DNA of 10,791 nt from G039029935 sp039029935 (GCA_039029935.1 JBCCFC010000348.1:1-10791); one strand, 5' to 3'. Shown: positions 1 through 7,803, counted from the first letter of the stretch. The notes: generated by a model not told the origin, from the sequence alone. Numbers and translations: made by a program.

Positions 1-1280
1 CCGAAACCATGAGAGGCAATGACACTACCACTAGCAACGTAGATACCTTCATTAATGGCTGAATTATTAGCAATAATATCATTTTCTGCACGGACAATAC
101 TGCCAGTACTACCTGATATCACAATCCCACCGCCATATTGCTCGGCTCTATTATCCATAATAACATTTTTTATCATAGTCATTTCGCCGATGATAAAACC
201 ATGTATTCCACCTCCGCTCTGTGCGGAGTTATTGAGATAATAGTTTTTATACAGGGTTGGATGTGATTTATATAAGTACATTCCACCGCCTAACTGACTA
301 GCAGAATTATTGCGGAAAGTATTATTGATTAGGGTCATGCCATTTTCAGCTGAAGACATTGCTCCACCATAACTTGCAGAATTATTCTCGAAGAGATTAT
401 CTTTTAATAGAAAACTACTACTTTTACCATCTAAATATATACCTCCCCCTGTGCGTCCAGTATTACCTTCAAAAATATTATCAATTAAAGTTGCAATTCC
501 ATGAATTAGATAAATACCAGCACCGTCGTTTCCTGAATTATTTTGAAAGGTATTGTGGTGCATCGTTGTACTGCTACTATTTGCATATATACCTCCCCCA
601 TAGCTTCCTGAATTATTTAGGAAAAGGTTTTCATACAAGGAAAGGCTACCCCTGATTGCATATATACCTCCTCCATAAGCAGTAGTATTGCTTAAGATTT
701 GATTGTTTCGTAATACAACATGACTATAATTGCTATATATACCTGCCCCTCTGTCATTAGCGTTGCCTCGTTGAATTGTCAATCCGGTCAATGTAACGGT
801 TGAAACATTGGATGCATCAATATATATACCGCGACGACGAGGTGCATTTTCGGCATCAATAACCGCGGTTTGTGTCACCGGATAGGCTACATCCCAATTT
901 GTATTGGTATACCCACCAGTCAATGTAATGCCTTTGGTTACATAAACCACAGTCAACCCAAGCGTGGTGTAGGTTCCCTGTGCGATTTTGATGGTATCGC
1001 CTGCGATGGATGCATTTACCGATGCCTGTATCGTGTCATAGCACGGCGCAACCCCGCCACAATCACCATTTGACTCGACATAATGGATGCGGCTGGTACT
1101 TGTCGTGGTTGGCTGTTCTAGGGGGATCATCAATGTGTCGGCGTGGGTTGTGCTGGCTTGTGCGACGTTCTCTGTCCAAAAGAGGAGAATGACCAGCATC
1201 CCTATGCCGATGACATAGCGCAAAATGGGCATGGTTGTGGGTTGTTGTCGTTGTGTATGTTGGTTGTTCTTTCTATCCAT
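1..1280 (-). CDS. Secreted right-handed beta-helix repeat protein, C-terminus beyond the window
   Basis: I do not recognise a named gene. An uninterrupted minus-strand frame runs from the ATG at 1280-1278 to the left edge (426 complete codons), so the gene is partial. Residues 20-35 are hydrophobic (LRYVIGIGMLVILLFW) and end near an AQA-S cleavage site at residue 42, giving a signal peptide. Residues 67-92 read YVESNGDCGGVAPCYDTIQA, a start often seen in secreted parallel beta-helix proteins, with Cys74 and Cys80 possibly paired. From about residue 178 there are some ten rungs of 23-28 residues with the pattern GGGIY...L..N.F.NNSA, whose Gly and Asn ladders are typical of right-handed beta-helices. 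No catalytic residues can be assigned; a surface adhesin or polysaccharide-binding role is an inference. A good ribosome site supports the start. The rungs are AT-richer than the N-terminal part. Confidence 0.85.
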   Translation of the reverse strand, partial: MDRKNNQHTQRQQPTTMPILRYVIGIGMLVILLFWTENVAQASTTHADTLMIPLEQPTTTSTSRIHYVESNGDCGGVAPCYDTIQASVNASIAGDTIKIAQGTYTTLGLTVVYVTKGITLTGGYTNTNWDVAYPVTQTAVIDAENAPRRRGIYIDASNVSTVTLTGLTIQRGNANDRGAGIYSNYSHVVLRNNQILSNTTAYGGGIYAIRGSLSLYENLFLNNSGSYGGGIYANSSSTTMHHNTFQNNSGNDGAGIYLIHGIATLIDNIFEGNTGRTGGGIYLDGKSSSFLLKDNLFENNSASYGGAMSSAENGMTLINNTFRNNSASQLGGGMYLYKSHPTLYKNYYLNNSAQSGGGIHGFIIGEMTMIKNVIMDNRAEQYGGGIVISGSTGSIVRAENDIIANNSAINEGIYVASGSVIASHGF

Positions 1281-1285
1281 TTAAG

Positions 1286-1290
1286 CTCCT
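1286..1290 (-). promoter_or_regulatory. Ribosome binding site of the beta-helix gene
   Basis: On the minus strand AGGAG is followed by CTTAA and the ATG at 1280, a strong Shine-Dalgarno match at 5-nt spacing. It decides the start of the partial beta-helix gene. Confidence 0.8.
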
Positions 1291-1299
1291 TATCGAACG

Positions 1300-1380
1300 A
1301 TGGTGTCAAATTATTTTCCTGTTCTTATCATAGCAGGGATTTTGTGGGTGCGAGTTCGCCGATGGGTTCATTTGGTTCGT
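1300..1380 (-). promoter_or_regulatory. Promoter-like leader of the beta-helix gene with paired CGAAC boxes
   Basis: Reading the minus strand, ACGAAC (1380-1375) and GCGAAC (1359-1354) lie 21 nt apart. After a further 21-nt gap comes TATGAT (1332-1327), a good -10 element, then TTGACACCAT (1309-1300) and the ribosome site. A start near 1320 would give a leader of about 40 nt. No -35 consensus sits 17 nt upstream of TATGAT, which would fit an activator-dependent promoter bound at the direct repeats. The block is repeated without gaps at 8399-8452, the main reason to call it functional. TTGACA itself is too close to the ATG to be a -35. Confidence 0.5.
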
Positions 1381-1394
1381 GTTTGTCAAAATTG

Positions 1395-1502
1395 CCCGTA
1401 TTGCGGGTTGACCGAGATTGTCCGGTTGATAACCGGACCTACGAATACCCCGACATTGACCTGTAGACCCGTAGGTCACGCTAGTAGCGTGACAATCTCG
1501 GT
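1395..1502. repeat. Cluster of nested short inverted repeats
   Basis: Several perfect dyads are packed together. CCCG/CGGG lies at 1395-1407. TCCGGTT/AACCGGA pairs 1421-1427 with 1431-1437. GACCTACG (1436-1443) pairs with CGTAGGTC (1470-1477). GTCACGCT (1475-1482) pairs with AGCGTGAC (1486-1493). An outer 12-nt pair, ACCGAGATTGTC (1411-1422) with GACAATCTCGGT (1491-1502), encloses the main group. The whole could fold as a branched structure. The 13-nt GTGACAATCTCGG at 1489-1501 recurs at 1732-1744, and GTAGGTCACGC recurs at 8197-8207, so these are modules shared between intergenic regions. Confidence 0.7.
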
Positions 1503-1505
1503 TGA

Positions 1506-1553
1506 CTAGGATTGAAATCCTAGTCTGATAGGCAAAACCTGATCAATCAGGTT
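1506..1553. repeat. Palindromic repeat pair (GGATTGAAATCC unit plus AATCAGGTT unit), copy 1
   Basis: CTAGGATTGAAATCCTAG at 1506-1523 is an 8-bp perfect stem with loop GA. AACCTGATCAATCAGGTT at 1536-1553 is an 8-bp perfect stem with loop CA. The same two units, in the same order and orientation and nearly the same spacing, recur at 8488-8535. Confidence 0.8.
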
Positions 1554-1607
1554 CGTGTCGATGACCATCCTGTATCCTACAAGTTAAATTCGTGTCGATG
1601 CCGATCT

Positions 1608-1655
1608 AGTGCGCTTCAGCGTACTTTGTGTAGCAGACACCGAATTCATTCGGTG
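1608..1655. repeat. Palindromic repeat pair (GTGCGCT unit plus CACCGAAT unit), copy 1
   Basis: AGTGCGCTTCAGCGTACT at 1608-1625 forms a 7-bp stem with one G-T pair. CACCGAATTCATTCGGTG at 1638-1655 forms a perfect 8-bp stem with loop TC. Related pairs in the same order occur at 7611-7695 and 8572-8619. Confidence 0.8.
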
Positions 1656-1689
1656 GGATTCGTTATCGGGTTCCCGCTAGGGTAGCCCA

Positions 1690-1710
1690 GGGCGGAGGCA
1701 AGCCCCGCCC
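1690..1710. repeat. GC-rich hairpin repeat
   Basis: GGGCGG at 1690-1695 pairs with CCGCCC at 1705-1710 around a 9-nt loop and is followed by CCTACG. It is one more member of the intergenic palindrome set; no gene assignment. Confidence 0.6.
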
Positions 1711-1752
1711 CTACGACCAAGGACAAGTAGTGTGACAATCTCGGCTGGGCCA

Positions 1753-1810
1753 CATGACTGGCAAGTCTGTACGCACAATACGATGGTTTGTACGAAATTT
1801 GCCAGTCATG
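1753..1810. repeat. 58-nt hairpin with 12-bp perfect arms
   Basis: CATGACTGGCAA (1753-1764) is perfectly complementary to TTGCCAGTCATG (1799-1810). The loop contains two GTAC tetramers (1769-1772 and 1790-1793) able to extend the pairing. It lies 68 nt beyond the stop of the LRR gene on that gene's downstream side. No T-tract follows on either strand, so a classical terminator is not supported. Confidence 0.7.
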
Positions 1811-1859
1811 TCGAACGCAACCGGACTGCGAATGTACCACAAGTCCATCGCCAACATCG

Positions 1860-1876
1860 ACAGGCAGGATGCCTGT
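1860..1876. repeat. Hairpin directly after the LRR-peptidase stop codon
   Basis: ACAGGCA GGA TGCCTGT is a perfect 7-bp stem with a 3-nt loop, starting 1 nt past the TAA at 1880-1878 of the minus-strand gene. It could protect the 3' end or slow polymerase. It lacks the T-run of an intrinsic terminator and fits the local palindromic repeat set equally well. Confidence 0.55.
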
Positions 1877-1877
1877 G

Positions 1878-4800
1878 TTACTGTGTGATCAAATTGATGA
1901 GCATTTGCAGATCAAAGATATTCCATGCACCATCGCCATTGAGTTCGGCACGTTGCCATTGGTCCAGCGGGTAGAGTCCTGGATCCTCTGGCGTGTTGTG
2001 GGCAATCATGTTGATGAGGATTTGTAGGTCAAAGATGTTGACGGCCTCATCGCCGTTGATGTCGCCTTCGGTGGACTCGTTGTGAATGGTGATGACGCTG
2101 TTGACGTCTGCACCGGGCAGGGTTTCGGACTGCTCATCCACAAAGGTGACGGATGTGATTGTCACCGCTGTGGTGATGCTTGTGCCTGCCTGTGGTGTGC
2201 AGATGGGTGTGACGGGGATGGTGACAAGCTGGCCTTCGTGCAGGGTTGAGCTTATGCTGGATTGGATACCCGTCAAGGAAAGTTGATTGGCACTGGTCAG
2301 GCTTGCTGTCCCCGTTGCGCCAATGAACACAACCTGGGCTGGGTCGATGGCGAGACAGGCGTTGTCAAACTGGAGGGTAAACGCACCCTCTGTCAGCGCA
2401 TTGCCATACGGTTCCAGTTCAATGGGCAGGGTCATGGATTGTGGGTACATGGTCTGCACCTGCTCTGGCATGGTCAGTGTGGGCATCAGGCTGAGTGGTG
2501 CACCCATGCCATCACAGGCGGGTGGACAGACAGGCGGTGCAGTTGCTGTAGCACCTGTAGCCCCTGTCACCCCTGTGGTTGATGCACGGCTGGCACGGTG
2601 CGCTGCGGTGTCGAGACCATCCCAAAAGGCGGCGATCAATTCGTCCCATGTGCCTGTTTGGGCGGCTTTGACATGCGAGCCTGTATAGAAGGTACGCCGC
2701 CACTCGTCATGATCTTGGTTAAAGGGTAGGTAAAGACCAATGCCGCCAATCTGGTTCCAATTCCAGACGCTGTTGGGTGGGTAGGGTGGCTCACGGAAAT
2801 AGACCCACGGGCGACCGCTGCCATGCTTCTGAAGGATGACGGCATTGCCAATGGCATTCTGTAACTGGTCGGTTTGGCTGCTCAAGTCGGGGAACTGTTG
2901 GGCGAGCGCAACCGCAAAGCTCGACAAATCGCCATAGTTGTCATACTCGTTGATGTAGCCATCGTAGTTGCTCTCAAAACGCTCGGTGGCGTCAAAGGCG
3001 GCGCGCAGTTTGCTGCGTGTTGTGGTCACATCGCCATAGAGTGCCTGAATCAATGCATCTGACACATTTTTGAGTGCGCTCTGGATGGCCTCCAACTGGC
3101 TTGACTCGACCATGGCAAAGGTGAAGGGATATGTCCCTTCCAGAATGTTGACTTCGTTCTGAATCCACGCTTTGCCAATCTCGATCACGCTACGCTCGCC
3201 ATCAATGGCGTTGACGTGTTGGTCATAGGGGAAGGTGGCCCAGGCAGTGTTGGCCGAGAACATCTGGTAGCGGACATAGGGGCTGACCTCATAGGCGACT
3301 TCCCACATGCCCATAGAGCAAGCGTCAAAGTAGACCAGGTCGATCATCTTGCCTGTGGACTGATACGCCCATTGAAAGGCTTTGCCCAGTGAACGGGTTG
3401 AGATCGAACGTGGTTTGGGATGGTGATCTTGCAACAGACCGCCAAGTTCATCAGGCTGGATATCCACGATGGGTGGCTGTGCATACTTGGTATTGGGTGC
3501 CCAGCCAGCCCCATGCCCAATCAGTGACAGCATGATGCGGTCGGCGTTGGGATAGGCGTGAATGCCCGTCTTGATAAATTGGCTCAGGCTGTAAGGGTTG
3601 GCCGTGTTGTCGGTCCACTTGGTCAGGTTCTTGCCCAGAGTGTAGCGTCCATCACAAGTCATGTTCATGGCACTTGGACAGCTTGGGTCAGTATCATACT
3701 CAGGGTAGTAGAGATAGGTATCGTCCGCCTTTGCACCATCGACCAGAACCAATGTCACTACATGGGGATTGTTGGCCGCAGCCTCGATGCGGTTGAGCAT
3801 CTCAAAGACTTCATCGCTCAACTCATTGTCACCCACGGCATAGACCAACATCAGCGTCTGGTTGGCCTCGTTGACAGGTACGACAACGGTGGTGGCATCC
3901 TCGACCTCTGTCCCCAGTGCCTTGGCGATGACGGCGTTGTGTAGAATGCTACCCGTTGCCAGCATGGGGTCAACCGTGGACTGATAGGTCAGGACCAGTG
4001 GCTGTGCCGCTGAGATGTCCCCCCCATAGGTGAGTTGGTGTTGTTCCGCATCGTAGACCAACCCCTCGCCGAGGTTGCGGATATCACTCAACCCATATGG
4101 CAGCGTGTCTGTGAGCTGAAGGCTGGCCGAGAGTGCAGCTGTCACCACAATCTCAAAGTCAACCGTATCACCCAAGTCGGCGATATGCGTGGAGGCGGTC
4201 TTCTCCAGCGTGAGCATGTCAAGTTGACAGGGGATGTTGGAGCGGTTTAGGTTTGCAATGCCCGCAATCCACGTCACAAACTCGTTGGCGGCAGGTTCGC
4301 AGATATCGGTAGCCTGATAGCCCAAGGTCTCCAGATTGAGGTTGTAGAGCGATATGGGGAGGCTCCCACTCAATGAGTTGTTCTGGAGGTCAAGATGACG
4401 CAGGTTGGCAAGCCCACCCAACTCGGCGGGGATTTCGCCACTGAGCAGATTGTTGCTCAGGTCTAGCACGGTCAACGCCGCCAGATGGCTCACGATGTAG
4501 GGCAGACCACCAGCCAGATTGTTGTTGTTGAGACGCAACTCGGTCACGCTGCCACCGCTACAGGTGATGCCATGCCAGCTACAGGGTGTGTTGGTCTGGA
4601 ACCAGCCCGTGTTGGCTGTCCAACCGTCACCGCCTGTAATGTGATAGAATGCGTTGAGCGCACGACACTCGGCTGGTGAAATTTCGCTGATGTCGCTACA
4701 TTCATCGGGGATGACCTCTTCCTCATCTTTTTCGCCCGTGCTGTTGACCGTATCCACACCATTGAGCCAAGTCTGAAAGGCCGTATCATCAATCTCCTTG

Positions 4801-7361
4801 AGGCTGGTGTTGTGAAAGTCAAAGACGCTCAAGTTGGTGAGATTGATAAAGGTCATGGGCAGGGTGCTGGAGAGCAGGTTGTCGTTGAGCCACAGATGGG
4901 TCAACTGGAAGAGATTGCCCAAATCAGGGTGAATATACCCAGCCAACTGGTTGTTATCAAGTGACAGATGTAACAAATTAGCAAGCTGTCCCAATGTGCG
5001 TGGAACGCTGCCATTAAGCTGGTTGTTTCTGAGACCCAAATCTTGTAACTGAGATAGGTTCCCCAATGTGCTAGGAATGCTACCACTAAACTGGTTGTGA
5101 GAGAGTGATAGGAGGTTTAAATTCATCAAATTGCCCAAAGTGGTTGGGATGCTACCACTGAGTTCGTTATTGGAGAGATTCATGATCCGTAGTGCTGACA
5201 GGTTCCCCAACTCGGCTGGTAGGCTACTGTGTAACCGATTGTCATGTATGATGAGCGTTTCCAACTTCGCAAGCAACCCCAATTCTTGTGGGATGTAGCC
5301 ACTTATTGTGTTGTTATGAAGTCGTAGATGGTCCAAATTTTCCAAATTGCCCAACTCAGGTGGAATACGCCCGTTGATTTGGTTATCATTGAGTACCAGC
5401 GCGGTCAACTGAGGTAGGTCTCCAAGTTCAGGTGAGATGCTCCCTATAAGATTGTTGGCTTCCAAGCGCAGTTCTTTTACGTGACCGGATTCGCAAGTCA
5501 CACCATGCCACACACAAGGGTCTGAGTTCTGTAACCAGTTGGTTCTATTTGTCCAACTCGGACCATTGGCACTGTCATAGAGGCTTTCTAAGGCCATGCA
5601 TTCGGATATAGGAATGGTTGTGACTGATTTACAAGCAGATGTTACCAGTGTCTCTTCTGAACATGCCACTCCGGTACCATTCACACTACCCACACCCGAA
5701 AGCCATGTTTGAAAGGATGTTTCCTGCGGTTCACAAATATCGGTCCCATTGAAGAAAAATAGCTTCAAGTTTGAGAGTTGATTCAACTCATTTGGCAACG
5801 CACCACGAATCCAGTTATTCCGTATATTCAGATATTCCAAATTCGAGAGATTGCCAACGGTCGTAGGAATGGTGCCTGCAATACGAGTATTGTCGAGATA
5901 TAGTGTACGCAAAGCCCCAAGGCTACCCATCTCTGGCGGTAAAATTCCACCCAGAGAGGAATTATTGAATAAATATAGCACTTGCAAGTTCGTCAAATTC
6001 CCAATTTCGGGCGGAATGCTACCCACGATTTGATTATTAGAGAGGTCCAGATGAGTCAATGATGGCAAGTTGGCAATTTCAGGCGGAATGATGCCGAGTA
6101 ACTCATTTGAACTTAATTCTAGTTTTGATATATGCCCATCCGAACATGAAACACCAAACCAAGTACAGGACGTCTCATTTTGGAACCAACCTGTATTATT
6201 GTTCCAGTCAGCACCACTGGTGCTTTTGTATAGGCTTTCCATAGCGCGACATTCGGTAAGAGCAATATCTGTAACGCTGATACAGACATCATCTATGGAA
6301 CATTGTCTATTAGTCTGGTGTGTTTGATTTAAGCCTTCAAGCCAGTCTCGAACGCTTGAATTTTGCGACTCACATATGCCAGTTTTATCAAAACGGAAAG
6401 TTGTTATTTTGTTGAGGTTGCTATATGAAGTCGGGATACTTCCATTTAGTGAATTCATGTTTACTGTAAAATGTTGTATATTGCGTAAGGCTCCTAATTC
6501 TGATGGTAGTTCTCCGGTTAACCGATTATTCCCTAATTGGAGTTCTGTTAAACCAACAAGATTGCCCAAGCTCGCAGGAATACTTCCACTTAGCTGGTTA
6601 CCCTGTAACTCCAGATGCTTTAATCTGGTCAAACTACCGAGCTCAGTAGGAATATTTCCACTTAACCCGTTGGCATACATTTCTAGTTCGGTCAAGTTGG
6701 TAAGATTACCCAGTTCTGGTGGTATGTTTCCCCCCAATGAGTAGTTCGCTGAGACTATCAATTTGGTAAGATTAGATAAATTTCCAAGTTCTGGCGGTAT
6801 GCCACCTCTTAATTCGCTATTACTCTTGATAGTAAGGCTTGTAAGCCTAGACAAATTGCCGATTTCCGGAGGTATATTACCTGTGAATGACCGATTATTA
6901 TGTAGCGAAAGATTAGTTAAGTAACGTAAATCCCCAATAGAAGATGGTAGAGTTCCATTTAAATGACCACCAAAAGTAAGGGAAGTGATATGACCGTTAC
7001 TACAGTCAATACTATGCCAGTCACATGGTGTATAGTCACCAAACCAACGGTAATTAGAGCTTTCATTCCAATCGCGACCGCCAGCAGAGTTGTATATATC
7101 AACGAGAACCTCGCATTCTGCCCTCGGTATCTCTCTTATAAGACCACAGTTTGTACTGACAGTTGGTGCTTCATCCACCCCATCAGCCTCATCCACACCC
7201 GCCACACTCTCTTGCTGACCAAAAAGCGGCTGTACACTCGCTTCCAGTGCCGCCATCACAGGATCGGGCATCAACAGCACGGCCACGCCCAGCAATAGGC
7301 ATAGCCCCCAGAGGGGAATGCGGTAGCGGTGATGTTGATGCGTCCAGAGTTTTATATTCAT
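1878..7361 (-). CDS. Secreted multi-module LRR / clostripain-like (C11) peptidase / dockerin protein
   Basis: Predicted exported peptidase with a large protein-binding solenoid. Residues are numbered from the first in-frame ATG at 7379 (1,833 codons); the preferred start is Met7 at 7361, which has the ribosome site. Signal peptide: hydrophobic 21-37, cleavage near VMA-A at 43. Four LRR modules (about 78-360, 366-573, 583-882, 894-1051) each start with a four-Cys cap spaced C-x10-C-x27/29-C-x6-C and together hold about 25 plant-type 24-residue repeats (L..L.L..N.L.G.IP..LGNL). A DUF11-like domain follows (1053-1170). The peptidase domain (about 1173-1560) shows His1289 in LIGHGAGW and Cys1354 in FDACSMGMWE, the clan CD dyad. 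Then come a Thr/Gly linker (1600-1615), a cohesin-like beta domain (about 1635-1768) and a dockerin with two NGD...NIFDLQ.LIN loops (1773-1790, 1812-1829); Glu1812 replaces the first Asp of loop 2. Substrate unknown. The LRR-coding DNA is AT-richer than both ends. Confidence 0.9.
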   Translation of the reverse strand: MNIKLWTHQHHRYRIPLWGLCLLLGVAVLLMPDPVMAALEASVQPLFGQQESVAGVDEADGVDEAPTVSTNCGLIREIPRAECEVLVDIYNSAGGRDWNESSNYRWFGDYTPCDWHSIDCSNGHITSLTFGGHLNGTLPSSIGDLRYLTNLSLHNNRSFTGNIPPEIGNLSRLTSLTIKSNSELRGGIPPELGNLSNLTKLIVSANYSLGGNIPPELGNLTNLTELEMYANGLSGNIPTELGSLTRLKHLELQGNQLSGSIPASLGNLVGLTELQLGNNRLTGELPSELGALRNIQHFTVNMNSLNGSIPTSYSNLNKITTFRFDKTGICESQNSSVRDWLEGLNQTHQTNRQCSIDDVCISVTDIALTECRAMESLYKSTSGADWNNNTGWFQNETSCTWFGVSCSDGHISKLELSSNELLGIIPPEIANLPSLTHLDLSNNQIVGSIPPEIGNLTNLQVLYLFNNSSLGGILPPEMGSLGALRTLYLDNTRIAGTIPTTVGNLSNLEYLNIRNNWIRGALPNELNQLSNLKLFFFNGTDICEPQETSFQTWLSGVGSVNGTGVACSEETLVTSACKSVTTIPISECMALESLYDSANGPSWTNRTNWLQNSDPCVWHGVTCESGHVKELRLEANNLIGSISPELGDLPQLTALVLNDNQINGRIPPELGNLENLDHLRLHNNTISGYIPQELGLLAKLETLIIHDNRLHSSLPAELGNLSALRIMNLSNNELSGSIPTTLGNLMNLNLLSLSHNQFSGSIPSTLGNLSQLQDLGLRNNQLNGSVPRTLGQLANLLHLSLDNNQLAGYIHPDLGNLFQLTHLWLNDNLLSSTLPMTFINLTNLSVFDFHNTSLKEIDDTAFQTWLNGVDTVNSTGEKDEEEVIPDECSDISEISPAECRALNAFYHITGGDGWTANTGWFQTNTPCSWHGITCSGGSVTELRLNNNNLAGGLPYIVSHLAALTVLDLSNNLLSGEIPAELGGLANLRHLDLQNNSLSGSLPISLYNLNLETLGYQATDICEPAANEFVTWIAGIANLNRSNIPCQLDMLTLEKTASTHIADLGDTVDFEIVVTAALSASLQLTDTLPYGLSDIRNLGEGLVYDAEQHQLTYGGDISAAQPLVLTYQSTVDPMLATGSILHNAVIAKALGTEVEDATTVVVPVNEANQTLMLVYAVGDNELSDEVFEMLNRIEAAANNPHVVTLVLVDGAKADDTYLYYPEYDTDPSCPSAMNMTCDGRYTLGKNLTKWTDNTANPYSLSQFIKTGIHAYPNADRIMLSLIGHGAGWAPNTKYAQPPIVDIQPDELGGLLQDHHPKPRSISTRSLGKAFQWAYQSTGKMIDLVYFDACSMGMWEVAYEVSPYVRYQMFSANTAWATFPYDQHVNAIDGERSVIEIGKAWIQNEVNILEGTYPFTFAMVESSQLEAIQSALKNVSDALIQALYGDVTTTRSKLRAAFDATERFESNYDGYINEYDNYGDLSSFAVALAQQFPDLSSQTDQLQNAIGNAVILQKHGSGRPWVYFREPPYPPNSVWNWNQIGGIGLYLPFNQDHDEWRRTFYTGSHVKAAQTGTWDELIAAFWDGLDTAAHRASRASTTGVTGATGATATAPPVCPPACDGMGAPLSLMPTLTMPEQVQTMYPQSMTLPIELEPYGNALTEGAFTLQFDNACLAIDPAQVVFIGATGTASLTSANQLSLTGIQSSISSTLHEGQLVTIPVTPICTPQAGTSITTAVTITSVTFVDEQSETLPGADVNSVITIHNESTEGDINGDEAVNIFDLQILINMIAHNTPEDPGLYPLDQWQRAELNGDGAWNIFDLQMLINLITQ

Positions 7362-7368
7362 TGTTGTG

Positions 7369-7375
7369 TTCCTTT
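7369..7375 (-). promoter_or_regulatory. Ribosome binding site favouring the 7361 start
   Basis: AAAGGAA on the minus strand precedes the ATG at 7361, with ACACAACA (8 nt) between AAGGA and ATG. The upstream ATG at 7379 is preceded by CAACTCAAAACA with no purine-rich site. The internal start removes six residues and leaves the signal peptide intact. Confidence 0.55.
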
Positions 7376-7406
7376 GCATTGTTTTGAGTTGTTTGTTTTT
7401 ATCGAG

Positions 7407-7422
7407 TCATGAACTTTCATGA
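7407..7422. promoter_or_regulatory. Operator-like 16-bp dyad upstream of the LRR-peptidase gene
   Basis: TCATGAACTTTCATGA consists of perfect 7-bp arms (TCATGAA/TTCATGA) around CT, 46 nt upstream of the start at 7361. On the minus strand it sits between TTGATT (7430-7425) and GATAAA (about 7405-7400), a loose -35/-10-like pair with slightly long spacing. A repressor or activator site is a reasonable guess; no factor can be named. Confidence 0.4.
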
Positions 7423-7441
7423 AATCAATTGGTTGTTGTGT

Positions 7442-7582
7442 GGGGTTGAAATCCCACGCTGATAGACGTAGGATTAAAATCCCACGTTGATAGGCATAGG
7501 GTTGAAATCCCACGCTGGTATAACACGTAGGATTGAAATCCCACGCTGATAGACGTAGGATTGAAATCCCACGCTGATAAGC
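7442..7582. repeat. Five-copy tandem array of a 28-nt palindromic unit
   Basis: Copies lie at 7442-7466, 7468-7495, 7496-7526, 7527-7554 and 7555-7582. The consensus is GTAGGATTGAAATCCCACGC followed by TGATAGAC. Each unit is itself a stem (GGATT/AATCC, loop GA or AA) with flanks that vary slightly. The copies are contiguous with no unique spacers, so this is not a CRISPR. The unit is related to the CTAGGATTGAAATCCTAG palindromes at 1506 and 8488. Confidence 0.85.
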
Positions 7583-7584
7583 GA

Positions 7585-7628
7585 AGCCTGCTGAAGACAG
7601 GCTAGTACCTAGTGCGCTTTAGCGTACT
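7585..7628. repeat. Two hairpin modules after the tandem array
   Basis: AGCCTG (7585-7590) pairs with CAGGCT (7598-7603). AGTGCGCTTTAGCGTACT at 7611-7628 is a copy of the GTGCGCT unit, differing from the 1608 and 8572 copies only in the loop (TT instead of TC). Confidence 0.75.
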
Positions 7629-7629
7629 T

Positions 7630-7695
7630 TGCATAACAGACGCTGAATTCATTCGGCGGGTATGCATAACAGACGCTGAATTCATTCGGCGGGTA
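7630..7695. repeat. 33-bp perfect tandem duplication containing a palindrome
   Basis: Positions 7630-7662 and 7663-7695 are identical and a partial third copy (TGCAT) follows. Each contains CGCTGAATTCATTCGGCG, a variant of the CACCGAAT unit in which an A-T stem pair is replaced by G-C on both arms. Identity of the copies suggests a recent duplication. Confidence 0.85.
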
Positions 7696-7803
7696 TGCAT
7701 TTACCATGCAATCAAAAAATATAGCGAGACAAGACAGCATTTCAACCAGTCTACCAGTGGGCTGATTCGCTGACTGGGCGGAATGTTATCGTTTGTCTAC
7801 GTT

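Noticed and set aside
359..655. Plus-strand 98-codon frame in the left region
   Set aside because: Antisense to the beta-helix rungs; its composition is a by-product of the repeated GGTATATAT codons on the other strand.
1304..1309. TTGACA as the -35 box of the beta-helix gene
   Set aside because: The hexamer 17 nt downstream would be GCTTAA just before the ATG, with no room for a leader; TATGAT upstream fits better.
1860..1876. Intrinsic terminator of the LRR-peptidase gene
   Set aside because: A stable hairpin is present but no T-tract follows on the minus strand.
2086..3944. Plus-strand frames of 60-133 codons opposite the LRR-peptidase gene
   Set aside because: They are antisense to a well-supported gene with recognisable domains, lack ribosome sites and show no family motifs.
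7442..7582. CRISPR array
   Set aside because: The repeats are contiguous with no unique spacers, each is an internal palindrome, and no cas gene is nearby.
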